In this document: piece by piece, positions 19,719 to 28,427 of the stretch
Layout: each line of letters starts with the position of its first letter
Numbering within the stretch: the first letter of the stretch is position 1
NCBI RefSeq assembly: GCF_019635465.1
Contig: NZ_JAHBZK010000003.1
Coordinates: 186,001-250,000 of the forward strand
Direction: 5' to 3'
Origin: Hydrogenophaga sp.
Lineage (GTDB): Bacteria > Pseudomonadota > Gammaproteobacteria > Burkholderiales > Burkholderiaceae_C
DNA: 64,000 bases
Program-made: the position numbers and the translations under genes
The notes under the pieces: model-generated
Databases searched by the model: none
Told to the model about the DNA's origin: nothing
The model's input: only the letters and a program-made list of their open reading frames with translations

Positions 19719-20988
19719 AGCCGTGCAGGTCGTCGCGGCGGGCGATCTCCAGCAGCCGCTCCAGCTCGTGTGGGTGATCGCGCAGGTTGCGCTTGTGCCA
19801 GGCGCCGATGGCCATCATGCAGGCGGCCACCAGCAGACCGAAGATGGTGATCGCCGCAAAGGCCGACAAGCCCATGCCGGTGCTGAAACTGTAGAGCGCA
19901 CCCAGCGCCAGGATGCAGGCCTGCTCGTTGAAGTTCTGCACGGCGATGGAGCGACCGGCGCCCATCAGGTTGTGACCGCGGTGCTGCAGCAAGGCGTTCA
20001 TCGGCACCACCAGAAACCCGCCCAACGCGCCCAGCAGCACCAGGAAGGGCGCGGCCACCCAGACGTTGGTGATGAAGTTCATCAGCACCACGAGCACGCC
20101 CATGGCCACGCCCAGCGGAATGACGCGTGTGGCCTGGTCCAGCCGCATGCGCATGGACGCCACCACCGCGCCCACGGCGGTGCCCAGGGCCACCACGCCC
20201 ACCAGGGCAGAGGCCTGCGTGGTCGTGTAGCCCAGCGCGGCCGAGGCCCAGGCCAGCACGATGTAGCGCAGGTTGCCGCTCACGCCCCAGAACAGCGTGG
20301 TGGTGGACAGCGAGATCTCACCCAGACGGTCGCGCCACAGGCGCAGGTTGCAGGTCCAGAAGTCGGGCAGCAGCACCAGCGGGTTGCGCGGCATGGGCCG
20401 CGGCGTCACGCCGGTGTGGGGAATGCGCAGGTTGAAGCCCGCCGCCAGCGCGTACACCAGCACCAGCATGCCGATGGCGACCTCGGCCGCGGTGTCGATG
20501 CCGGGCAGGTGCAGGCCCATCAGCCACGGCGCGATCACCGGTCCCACCAGCTGACCCCCCAGCAGCACGCCCAGAATGATCGACGCGATGGTGAGGCCTT
20601 CGATCCAGCCATTGGCCTTGACCAGTTGGGACGGTGGCAGCAGCTCGGTAAGGATGCCGTACTTGGCCGGCGAATACGCCGCCGCACCCAGGCCCACCAG
20701 GGTGTAGGCCAGCAGCGGGTGCACGCCCACCAGCATCAGCACGCAGCCGACCACCTTGATGGCGTTGCTGATGAACATGACATTGCCCTTGGGCCGGGCG
20801 TCGGCGAAGGCGCCCACAAACGGCGCCAGCAGCACGTAGAACAGCGCGAACATGGGCACCAATGCAGCGGCCTGCCAGCTCGGGGCGTGGTGCTGGCGCA
20901 GCAGCTCGATCGCGGCGACAAACAGGGCGTTGTCGGCCAGCGAGCTGAAGAACTGCGCCGTCATGATGGTGTAGAAGCCGCGCTTCAT
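19717..20988 (-). CDS. lplT: Lysophospholipid transporter LplT (MFS)
   Basis: 423 residues, 12 predicted membrane helices of the major facilitator type. The start [23 protein letters not shown] and the segment [20 protein letters not shown] are characteristic of LplT. It flips lysophospholipids inward across the cytoplasmic membrane for reacylation, usually with the Aas acyltransferase. No aas gene is attached here. The ATG at 20986-20988 is used; the open frame continues upstream through the divergent alr promoter region and is not coding there. Confidence 0.92.
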   Translation of the reverse strand: MKRGFYTIMTAQFFSSLADNALFVAAIELLRQHHAPSWQAAALVPMFALFYVLLAPFVGAFADARPKGNVMFISNAIKVVGCVLMLVGVHPLLAYTLVGLGAAAYSPAKYGILTELLPPSQLVKANGWIEGLTIASIILGVLLGGQLVGPVIAPWLMGLHLPGIDTAAEVAIGMLVLVYALAAGFNLRIPHTGVTPRPMPRNPLVLLPDFWTCNLRLWRDRLGEISLSTTTLFWGVSGNLRYIVLAWASAALGYTTTQASALVGVVALGTAVGAVVASMRMRLDQATRVIPLGVAMGVLVVLMNFITNVWVAAPFLVLLGALGGFLVVPMNALLQHRGHNLMGAGRSIAVQNFNEQACILALGALYSFSTGMGLSAFAAITIFGLLVAACMMAIGAWHKRNLRDHPHELERLLEIARRDDLHG

Positions 20989-21177
20989 GGCGATGAATCC
21001 TCTTGCCAGGCGGCCTGGGCGTGGCGCCGTGACGGCTGGTGCCACTCCCCTTTTGTGCGACAGTGCTGGCTTGCCTCCAGTCGGGTGGCGCGGGTTATAG
21101 CACGGGCGTTCGACACCATCGGGTGTATGCCGGCCCGTTGCTCGGTCACCGCGCCCCGGGTTGACATATCTCACGCC

Positions 21178-22290
21178 ATGCCCCGTCCCATCCTTGCCAC
21201 CGTGCACACCGGCGCCTTGCGCCACAACCTGCAGATCGCGCGCGAGCGCGCACCCGATTCGAGAGTGTGGGTGGTGGTCAAGGCCAACGCCTACGGCCAT
21301 GGCATCGAGCGCGCCTTCGAGGGCCTGCGTGCGGCCGACGGCTTCGCCTTGCTCGATCTCAACGAGGCCGAGCGTGTGCGCGCGCTGGGTTGGCGCGGGC
21401 CCATCCTGCTGCTCGAGGGTGTGTTCGAGCCGCGCGATCTGGAGCTGTGCTCGCGCCTGGGCCTGTGGCACGTCGTGCATTGCAGCGAGCAGATCGACTG
21501 GTTGGCCGCGCACAAGACGCAGCCGCCGCACAAGGTCTTTCTCAAGCTCAACAGCGGCATGAACCGCCTGGGCTTCAAACCGCAGGCCTATCGTGCCGCC
21601 TGGGCCAGGCTCGACGCCCTGACGCAGGTCGACGAGATCGGGCTCGTCACCCACTTCAGCGACGCCGACGGCGCGCGCGGCATTGCGCACCAGGTCGCGG
21701 CCTTCGAGCTGGCCTGCGCCGACCTGCCGGGCGAGCGCACCCTGTGCAACAGTGCCGCTATCCTGCGCCACGCGAGCAAGCCACTGCAGGGCGCGAGCAA
21801 CCTCGCTGCCGACTGGGTGCGCGAGGGCATTGCGCTCTACGGTGGCGCGCCCGACCATCCCGAGCACCGGGCGGAGCACTGGGGCCTGCAACCCGCCATG
21901 AGCCTGCGAACGAAGGTCATTGGCACCCAGGACCTGCACGCCGGCGACACCGTGGGCTATGGCTCCACCTTCACCGCCGACGCGCCGATGCGGGTTGGCG
22001 TGATCGCCTGCGGCTACGCCGACGGCTACCCGCGCCACGCCCCCACTGGCACACCGGTGCTGGTGGACGGTGTGCGCACGCGCACCGTGGGGCGCGTCAG
22101 CATGGACATGATCACCGTCGATCTCACGCCACTGCCGCAGGCCGGCATCGGCAGCGAAGTCGTGTTGTGGGGACGCTCAAACCATGGTGCTGTGCTGACC
22201 GCCGATGAGGTGGCGCAGTCGGCCGGCACCATTTCCTATGAGCTGCTGTGCGCGGTGGCACCCCGCGTGCCTTTCGAGGTGAGCGAATGA
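21178..22290 (+). CDS. alr: Alanine racemase
   Basis: 370 residues. The PLP lysine is Lys35 in [11 protein letters not shown]. The N-terminal TIM-barrel contains [12 protein letters not shown], and the C-terminal domain contains [12 protein letters not shown] with the catalytic tyrosine, [20 protein letters not shown] and [14 protein letters not shown]. It makes D-alanine for peptidoglycan. The ATG at 21178 is the first codon after the divergent intergenic region with lplT. The stop overlaps the start of the TehA-like gene as ATGA, so the two are translationally coupled. Confidence 0.95.
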   Translation: MPRPILATVHTGALRHNLQIARERAPDSRVWVVVKANAYGHGIERAFEGLRAADGFALLDLNEAERVRALGWRGPILLLEGVFEPRDLELCSRLGLWHVVHCSEQIDWLAAHKTQPPHKVFLKLNSGMNRLGFKPQAYRAAWARLDALTQVDEIGLVTHFSDADGARGIAHQVAAFELACADLPGERTLCNSAAILRHASKPLQGASNLAADWVREGIALYGGAPDHPEHRAEHWGLQPAMSLRTKVIGTQDLHAGDTVGYGSTFTADAPMRVGVIACGYADGYPRHAPTGTPVLVDGVRTRTVGRVSMDMITVDLTPLPQAGIGSEVVLWGRSNHGAVLTADEVAQSAGTISYELLCAVAPRVPFEVSE

Positions 22291-23324
22291 ATACGAACAA
22301 TGCGGCCGCGCTGCGCCACCTGGGGCCGGCCTGGTTCTCCATCGTCATGGGCTTGTGTGGTTTGTCCCTGGCCTGGCACCGCGCTGCGCAGCAGCTGGGC
22401 GAATGGGCGCACGCACTGGCCTGGGTCAGTGGGGGCCTGGCGCTGCTGGTCTTCGTGCTGCTGGCGCTTGGCAGCGTGTGGCGCTGGATGGCCTTTCGCG
22501 ACGCGGTGCGCGAGGACCTGCAGCACCCGGTGCGCCACGCCTTCTTTGCGGCGGTGCCAGTGTCGGTGCTGTTGCTGGCCACGGTGGGGCTTGCCATGGG
22601 TGGTCCGCGCGATGCCTGGCACGCCCTGTGGTGGGTCGGCAGCGTGGCACAGGTGGGTGTCACGGCCTGGGTGCTGGGCCGCTGGCTGTCGGCTGGCAAG
22701 GGTGGGGCCGGTGCGTTGTGGCCTGGCGTGACGCCGGTGCTGCTCATTCCCATCGTGGGCAACGTGGTGGTGCCGTTGGCCGGTGTGGCGCTGGGCCACC
22801 CGCTGTGGTCGGCCGCGCAACTGGGTATCGGCCTGTTCTTCTGGCCGATCGTGGTCGCGCTGGTGCTGGCGCGCCGCATCGCGCATTCGCCCTTGCCCGA
22901 TCGTTTGCTGCCGGCCTGGGTGATCCTGCTGGCGCCGCCGTCGGTGATCGCGCTGGCGGGCATGCAGTTGCAACTGCCACCGGCGATGGGCGTGATGCTG
23001 TGGGGCGTGGCCGCTTTCAGCGCGCTGTGGTTGCTGCCGCTGGTGCCCCGCATGCGCTCGCAGGCCTTTGGTCTGCCGTGGTGGGCGTTTTCCTTCCCGC
23101 TGGCGGCATTCGCCACGCTCACCGGCCGACTCGCCGAGCGCGCACCCGACGCGCCGGTGCTTCAGTGGCTGGCCTGGCTGCTGCTGGCCGTCGCCACGCT
23201 GGTCATCGCGGGCTTGTCGCTGGCCACGCTGCGGGGCCTGTGGCGTGGCGAGTTGCTGGTGCCCGAGCCCGTGCCGGGCGCGCCCGCTCAGGGCCTGCCC
23301 GGCGAGCAGGCGGCAAAGCCGTAG
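22287..23324 (+). CDS. TehA/SLAC1-family transporter (TDT family)
   Basis: 345 residues with about ten membrane helices. The opening [23 protein letters not shown] is the TDT-family signature. Later helices include [19 protein letters not shown] and [18 protein letters not shown]. Relatives are anion channels or efflux pumps for tellurite, malate or nitrate; the substrate here cannot be read from sequence. It is coupled to alr by a four-base overlap. Its last 37 bases overlap the convergent glycosyltransferase gene. Confidence 0.88.
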   Translation: MNTNNAAALRHLGPAWFSIVMGLCGLSLAWHRAAQQLGEWAHALAWVSGGLALLVFVLLALGSVWRWMAFRDAVREDLQHPVRHAFFAAVPVSVLLLATVGLAMGGPRDAWHALWWVGSVAQVGVTAWVLGRWLSAGKGGAGALWPGVTPVLLIPIVGNVVVPLAGVALGHPLWSAAQLGIGLFFWPIVVALVLARRIAHSPLPDRLLPAWVILLAPPSVIALAGMQLQLPPAMGVMLWGVAAFSALWLLPLVPRMRSQAFGLPWWAFSFPLAAFATLTGRLAERAPDAPVLQWLAWLLLAVATLVIAGLSLATLRGLWRGELLVPEPVPGAPAQGLPGEQAAKP

Positions 23325-24829
23325 CGTTCGCAGAACGGGTTGCCCAGGATGGGCAGCCAGCGCGGGATGGCGTGAAAGTCGCGAGCGATGGCGGCCAACA
23401 CCTGCTCGCGGTAAGGCGCGTACTTGAAGCCCTCGCCATCCACCAGCCAGAACTGCGCGCCATCGACCTCGAAAGGGTGCTTGCTCACGTGCTCGAAAAA
23501 GGGCGCGTAGGCCGCCAGGTCGGGCTCGTCGTAGTGAAAGATCCGGATCGGTCGACCGTCGTAGGTGCGGAAGTCGATGATCTGGTCGTCCTGTCGCGCG
23601 TGGTGACGGCCCGGGCCAAACACCGGGATGTAGGTGCCGGCGCGAAACGCCAGCATGGCGGCCGGGTTGTAGGCCTGCGCCATCAAGGTGGCGCCTTCGG
23701 GCAGGCTGTCGCGCAGGCCGGCCACCACGGCTGCGTTTTCGCGCAGGAACACCACGCGCTCATGCAGACGCGTGTGGGCCCACCAGCTCATGGGGGCAAT
23801 GGCCAGCATCAGCACCCCCACCAGATGCGGCAGCGACAAGGCCGTGGTGTAGACCAGCAGGCGGCGCAGCGGTCGCACGTCGGTGCGCAAACCCGCCCAC
23901 ACCACGAACACCGGCACGAAACCCAGCACCCAGTGCAGGCCGATCGTGCGGCGCGTGGCGATGAGGGCGAAGACCAGCAGCGGGAACAGCCACAGCACCG
24001 CCAGCGTGAGCCGGGTGCTGGCGCTGACCTCGGCGGGTGGGCGCGAGCGCGCCGCCCGCCACACCCACCAGGGCGTGAGCAGGTACAGCGCCATGCCGAC
24101 GTAGGTGGCAAAGGTCTTGAACGACCAGGCTGCGGTCTCGTTGCGGTTGAAGACGTTGAACATCACGTGGCTCCAGCCGTGCGTGGCGTTCAGGTACAGG
24201 TTGCCCAGGATGGCCGGCAGCGCCGTGGCAAAGATCAGCAACGGCGCCTGCCAACGCTCGCGCCGCCAGCCCCAGGCGTGGGCCGCGTAGGCAAAGCCCA
24301 GCAGCGCCGCGAAGTACTTGCCGAAGAAGGCGGCGCCCAGCAGCGCGCCGCACAGCAGGTACCAGCCGGTGCCTCTTTCGCTGGTGTCGGCGCGCACATA
24401 GGCCCAGAACGACAAGGCCATGAAGAGGATCAGCGGCGTGTCGGTGGTCACCAGCACGAACATCCAGCTCCAGGGCATGGCCAGGTAGATGGCGCCGGCC
24501 AGCCAGGCCTGGGCCTCGCGCTCGGGCGGCAGCAGGCGGCTGAGCAAGTCGACCACCAAGAGCGCGATGGTGCTGGTGACCAGCAGGGTCACGCTGCGCA
24601 GCACGATGGGCGCGTCGCTGATGCTGTGCAGCAGCGCCAGCAGCCAGCCCACCAGCGGCGGGTGATCGGAGTAATGCCAGGCGAGGTGAACGCCCCACTG
24701 GAAGAAGAAGGCCTCATCGCCACTGAACGGGAACACCCACGCCAGCACCAGCTTGATGACCAGCGTGAGCGCGAACGCGAGCCAGAACAGCCCGCGCGCG
24801 GCCGCAATCGAGGTGGGGTCGGCTTTCAT
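23288..24829 (-). CDS. ArnT-like membrane glycosyltransferase (PMT_2/GT83 type)
   Basis: 513 residues. The N-terminal two thirds hold ten or more membrane helices. The first periplasmic loop has FPFSGDEAFFFQWGVHLAWHYSDHPPLVGWL, whose DE and HPP match the acidic active-site loop of polyprenyl-phosphate-sugar transferases. The C-terminal third is a soluble periplasmic domain. Such enzymes move a sugar from undecaprenyl or decaprenyl phosphate to lipid A or other envelope acceptors. Downstream genes for an EamA protein and a UbiA-HAD protein could supply the flippase and the lipid-linked donor. Its start overlaps the EamA stop by four bases. Confidence 0.88.
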   Translation of the reverse strand: MKADPTSIAAARGLFWLAFALTLVIKLVLAWVFPFSGDEAFFFQWGVHLAWHYSDHPPLVGWLLALLHSISDAPIVLRSVTLLVTSTIALLVVDLLSRLLPPEREAQAWLAGAIYLAMPWSWMFVLVTTDTPLILFMALSFWAYVRADTSERGTGWYLLCGALLGAAFFGKYFAALLGFAYAAHAWGWRRERWQAPLLIFATALPAILGNLYLNATHGWSHVMFNVFNRNETAAWSFKTFATYVGMALYLLTPWWVWRAARSRPPAEVSASTRLTLAVLWLFPLLVFALIATRRTIGLHWVLGFVPVFVVWAGLRTDVRPLRRLLVYTTALSLPHLVGVLMLAIAPMSWWAHTRLHERVVFLRENAAVVAGLRDSLPEGATLMAQAYNPAAMLAFRAGTYIPVFGPGRHHARQDDQIIDFRTYDGRPIRIFHYDEPDLAAYAPFFEHVSKHPFEVDGAQFWLVDGEGFKYAPYREQVLAAIARDFHAIPRWLPILGNPFCERYGFAACSPGRP

Positions 24830-25188
24830 GTGCGCGCGTCGAGCGCCAGCAGCGTCACGCCGATCACGATGAGCGTGCAGCCTGCCACGCGCGCCCAGGA
24901 GAAGGGCTCACCGAGCCAGAGCACGCCCAGCAGCATGGTGACCACAAAGCCCAGGCTGACCAGCGGATAGGCCAGCGACACATCCAGTCGCGACAGCACC
25001 CACAACCAGAGCACGGCGCTGGCGCCGTAGCAGAACAGGCCCAGCCACACCATGGGGCTGGTGAAGGCGTGCACGTAGGTGCCGGCCACGTCGGCGCCGC
25101 CCGCGCCAAGGCCGCGCTTCATGGCCAGTTGCGCCGCCGACGACAGCAACACACACACCAGCGCCAGGGACAGGGCAACGGCTTTCAT
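24826..25188 (-). CDS. EamA/SMR-type small membrane transporter (ArnE-like)
   Basis: 120 residues in four hydrophobic helices. The ends LAMKRGLGAGG and LGEPFSWARVAGCTLIVIGVTLLAL are typical of the EamA/small multidrug-resistance fold. ArnE/ArnF-like proteins flip lipid-linked aminosugars across the inner membrane. It lies between the ArnT-like transferase (four-base overlap) and the UbiA-HAD gene (five bases). That supports a job as flippase subunit of the same pathway. A drug exporter is the less likely alternative. Confidence 0.85.
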   Translation of the reverse strand: MKAVALSLALVCVLLSSAAQLAMKRGLGAGGADVAGTYVHAFTSPMVWLGLFCYGASAVLWLWVLSRLDVSLAYPLVSLGFVVTMLLGVLWLGEPFSWARVAGCTLIVIGVTLLALDART

Positions 25189-25193
25189 GGCAA

Positions 25194-26648
25194 TCAGACT
25201 CCGATGGTGGCCAACAGGCCGATGCCGATCATGACGGCCACGGTGACCCAGCTGAACGGGTCCTTGAGGGCGAAGGCCAGCGGGTCGTCACCGTGCAACT
25301 CGCGCCGCCCCGTCTTGAGCCAGATGCGCATGACCCACAGCAGCAGCACCGGCGAGGCCGCCCACAGCAGGTCGGGCTGCGCGTACAGCGAGCGGCTGTT
25401 GGGCGAGTCGATGTAGAGCGCGAGCACCAGCACCGCCATGAAGCCGCTGGACATGCCCATGGCGCGCAGCGAGGGCAGGTCGCTGGGTTGGTAACCGCGC
25501 CCGGGCGCCAGACCCTGATCGGCGGCCACGGCTTCTTCGAGCTCCGCGCAGCGCTTGACCAGCGCCAGGCTGAGGAACAGGAAGATCGAGATCGCCAGCA
25601 GCCAGTTGGACAGATCGACCCCGGTTGCCAGGGCGCCTGCGCCAATGCGCAGGGTGTACAGCGTGGCCAGCAGCAACACGTCGAACAGTGCGATGCGCTT
25701 CCAGCGCAACGAGTAGCCCAGCGTGAGCACGGTGTAGAGCAGCAGCATGGCGGCAAACGGCCAGCCCACCCAGACCGCCAGTGCGAAGGCGACCACGATC
25801 ATCGCCACGCCCAGCGGCACCGCGGTGGCAATCGACACCGTGCCCGCGGCCAGCGGCCGAAAGCGCTTGGTGCGGTGCACGCGGTCGCTGGGCAGGTCGA
25901 TCAGGTCGTTGACCAGGTAGGTGGCCGAGGCGCACAGCCCGAACGCCAGAAACGCCAGGATGGCCTGCAGCCACAACTGCGGGCTGAGCGAATGGGCGGC
26001 CAGCAGCGGCAGAAAGATCAGCCCGTTCTTGGACCATTGCTTGATGCGGATGGCGCGCAGCAGCGTCTTGAGCGACAGCGGTGCCTGCTCGAAGTGCTTC
26101 GCCACCGCTTGCGACGCGCTCAGACGCTGCAGCACGCTGCGGGGCGCGTTGACGGCAATCGCTTCGTGGCAACCCGCCCACACCGCCAGATCGTCGGCGC
26201 TGTTGCCCGCATAGGCCCACTCGGCGTGACCGTTGGCCCGGGCGTGGGCGGCAATCGCTTCGCGCTTGGCTTCGCGGCTGAGGTTGTGTTCGCCGTCGTG
26301 GGTGCCGATGACGTCACTGAAAACGCCCAGGTGGTCGGCCACGCGCTGGCCAATGCGCGCATCGGCCGCGCTGGCCAGCACCAGGGTGCGCCCGCGCGCG
26401 TGCTCGGCGCGCAGAAAGTCGATGAAGTCCGTGCGCCAGGGCAGGGCGGCCGGGTCGGGTGTCACGGCGTCGGCCAGTGCGCGCTTGAAGCCGGCCTTGC
26501 CTCGCGGCAGCCAGCCAATCATGCGCAGCAGGTTCACCGGATGCTGCCGGATGAACAGCATCACCGATTCGTGCAAGGTGTCCGATGGCGTCAACGTGCC
26601 GTCGAGGTCCACGTAGAGGGGGCGATCGTCCTGGGCGTGTGGCGTCAT
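25194..26648 (-). CDS. HAD phosphatase-UbiA prenyltransferase fusion
   Basis: 484 residues. Residues 1-190 form a HAD-IB-like hydrolase with motif I VDLDGTLTPSDTLHES (nucleophile near residue 13) and motif III/IV near YAGNSADDLAVW. Residues about 195-484 form a UbiA-type prenyltransferase with the Asp-rich motif NDLIDLPSDRVHR, FRPLAAG and eight or so membrane helices. This pairing resembles mycobacterial decaprenylphosphoryl-phosphoribose synthase with its phosphatase. A two-step product, polyprenyl-phosphate ribose or a similar pentose, is therefore plausible. With the ArnT-like and EamA genes it makes a compact lipid-linked sugar pathway. Confidence 0.87.
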   Translation of the reverse strand: MTPHAQDDRPLYVDLDGTLTPSDTLHESVMLFIRQHPVNLLRMIGWLPRGKAGFKRALADAVTPDPAALPWRTDFIDFLRAEHARGRTLVLASAADARIGQRVADHLGVFSDVIGTHDGEHNLSREAKREAIAAHARANGHAEWAYAGNSADDLAVWAGCHEAIAVNAPRSVLQRLSASQAVAKHFEQAPLSLKTLLRAIRIKQWSKNGLIFLPLLAAHSLSPQLWLQAILAFLAFGLCASATYLVNDLIDLPSDRVHRTKRFRPLAAGTVSIATAVPLGVAMIVVAFALAVWVGWPFAAMLLLYTVLTLGYSLRWKRIALFDVLLLATLYTLRIGAGALATGVDLSNWLLAISIFLFLSLALVKRCAELEEAVAADQGLAPGRGYQPSDLPSLRAMGMSSGFMAVLVLALYIDSPNSRSLYAQPDLLWAASPVLLLWVMRIWLKTGRRELHGDDPLAFALKDPFSWVTVAVMIGIGLLATIGV

Positions 26649-26717
26649 GGGGCGATGGGGCGTGAGGGCTCGGGTGATTCTAGGTGCCCCCCGTGACGCG
26701 CCGCGCCCGCGCGCTGT

Positions 26718-27371
26718 TCAGCCCGTCATCCAGGCCCACCCCCGCATGCCCAGATCGATCGCCAGATGACCGAAGGCCACGGTGTACGCCAGTGCGCCGG
26801 CGCCGCTGGCGCCCGCGGCAAGCAAGGCCAGGCCATCGCGGAACATCCACCCCAGACCCAGCAGCACCAGGCTCATGGCTGGCAGCACGTTGCCAAAGGG
26901 CAGCGGCAGAAAAATGATGGCCGCCATCAGCGCGATCCATGCGCCCCACCAGATGCGCGTTCGCTCGTGCCGCCACACCGTCCAGCGCGGGCGCAGCCAG
27001 CGGTTGGCGCGGCGGTAGATCCAGGCCAGACCATGCAGGCTGCGCGCCGTCCAGCGCGAATTGAGGCTCAGACGGCCAAGTGCGCCGGGCAGCTCGACCG
27101 CCTCGCGCCCGCGTGCCCACGACCAGCCCAGCGCTGCAATGAAGAAGCTCACGAACCAACCGGCCCCGCCCACCGGGATGAGCGTGAACAGCGACAACAG
27201 CATCACCAGCACCGGCAGCGAGCCATCGCCGTGCAGACGCAGCAAATCCGCCAGCGACAGGCGCAACGCGCGGGTGTCGGTGCCGGTGTCGTTGTCGGTG
27301 ATGGGCGCACGCGCCTGCCGCTCGAAATGGATGGCGGCGCGGCGCAGGCGGCGGGCGATGCTCAGGCTCAT
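26718..27371 (-). CDS. Exopolysaccharide synthesis protein ExoD
   Basis: 217 residues using the ATG at 27369-27371. The hydrophobic run LPVLVMLLSLFTLIPVGG and the closing pair of helices around IIFLPLPFGNVLPAMSLVLLGLGWMFRDG are the ExoD family pattern; the family's FLPIPFGN-like motif is clear. ExoD affects exopolysaccharide production and alkaline tolerance in rhizobia, and its biochemical role is unknown. It follows the UbiA-HAD gene region on the same strand with a 69-base gap. An in-frame upstream ATG at 27398 is possible. Confidence 0.85.
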   Translation of the reverse strand: MSLSIARRLRRAAIHFERQARAPITDNDTGTDTRALRLSLADLLRLHGDGSLPVLVMLLSLFTLIPVGGAGWFVSFFIAALGWSWARGREAVELPGALGRLSLNSRWTARSLHGLAWIYRRANRWLRPRWTVWRHERTRIWWGAWIALMAAIIFLPLPFGNVLPAMSLVLLGLGWMFRDGLALLAAGASGAGALAYTVAFGHLAIDLGMRGWAWMTG

Positions 27372-27492
27372 GGCGGCGACATGGTGTGACCTGTACATGA
27401 CCCTTTGACGACAGTCGCGGTTCCCGGGCGGCCTGTTGCCGTGCGGGCAGATTGGCCCCACGGCCAGACCCCCTTCGCCCGACGATGCGCCC

Positions 27493-28335
27493 ATGGAGGT
27501 ACTCACGCCCGCCGCCGACATGCCCTGGACCGTGGCCAGCCCGTTTCGCATGCAGCCGGGCCTGGGGCGCCTGCCCGACACGCCGACGCTGTTTCGTCGT
27601 GACGCCATGGCACACGGCTATGCGCAGGCCAAACGCGAGGTGCTGGCGCAAGCCGATCACGGCCCGGTGGGGCAAACCGACGACGCGGTGCTGCAGGCTA
27701 TCGCCGACGCCTACCACCGCGAAACCGACGTGACCCTGGCCGCCACCGTGGCGGGCCTCACGCAAGGCATGCAGGAGGACTTCGTGGTGCTGGCCGATGG
27801 CCCCGACGGGTTTCGCACACGCTTGCTGTCGGTATGCTTTCCGTCCAGCTGGGTGCCGGCCGACAAGCTCGGCCTGGACTTTGCGGCCATCCACGCGCCG
27901 GTGGCCGACAACACACTGTTGTTGTCGGCCGCGCGCGGCATCATGGACATGGCGTTTCGCCAGGCGCCCATGGTGCGCCACGTGTGGCTGCTCTCGCCCG
28001 ATGCGCAGCTGTCGCAGCACCCGGCGCGCGCGCGCCGCCCGTGGTCCTCGTTGGTGGCGGACGCTGGCGAGCATGGCCGACTCATCGACCTGTGCTGCCT
28101 GCGGGTTGAGCGCCAGACCACCTTGCCACTGCCTGCGTTGGGCGTGGGCGTGTTCTTCATCCGCGTGATGGTGGCGCCGCTGGCGGCGGTGTTGGCGCTG
28201 GATGCAGGGCGCGCTGCGCAGTTGCACGCGGCGATCGCGTCCATGAGCGATGCGGTGCTGAACTACCGCGGCATGGCGGGGGTGCGGGAGCGTCTGCTGT
28301 GCGAACTGGCGCAACTGGCGCTTATGCAGGGCTGA
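27493..28335 (+). CDS. DUF3445 protein, heme-dependent oxidative N-demethylase-like
   Basis: 280 residues from ATG 27493; a second ATG lies nine codons in. Motifs of the DUF3445 family are present: AMAHGYAQAKREVLAQ near the N-terminus, CFPSSWVPADKLGLDFAAIHAPV in the centre, which carries the Cys-Phe-Pro-Ser-Trp core, and VERQTTLPLPALGVGVFFIRVMVAPL near the end. Characterised relatives are PAS-fold heme enzymes that demethylate dimethylamine. It stands alone, divergent from exoD, and is shorter than enzymes with extra domains. Confidence 0.8.
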   Translation: MEVLTPAADMPWTVASPFRMQPGLGRLPDTPTLFRRDAMAHGYAQAKREVLAQADHGPVGQTDDAVLQAIADAYHRETDVTLAATVAGLTQGMQEDFVVLADGPDGFRTRLLSVCFPSSWVPADKLGLDFAAIHAPVADNTLLLSAARGIMDMAFRQAPMVRHVWLLSPDAQLSQHPARARRPWSSLVADAGEHGRLIDLCCLRVERQTTLPLPALGVGVFFIRVMVAPLAAVLALDAGRAAQLHAAIASMSDAVLNYRGMAGVRERLLCELAQLALMQG

Positions 28336-28427
28336 GGCGGTCCGAGGCGGTAGTGGTCAGGACGCGGTGGTGCTGTCGTCGATGGGGAGCCATCGTTGAT
28401 TCATTCAGGCAAGCCGGCCTTGGGCGC

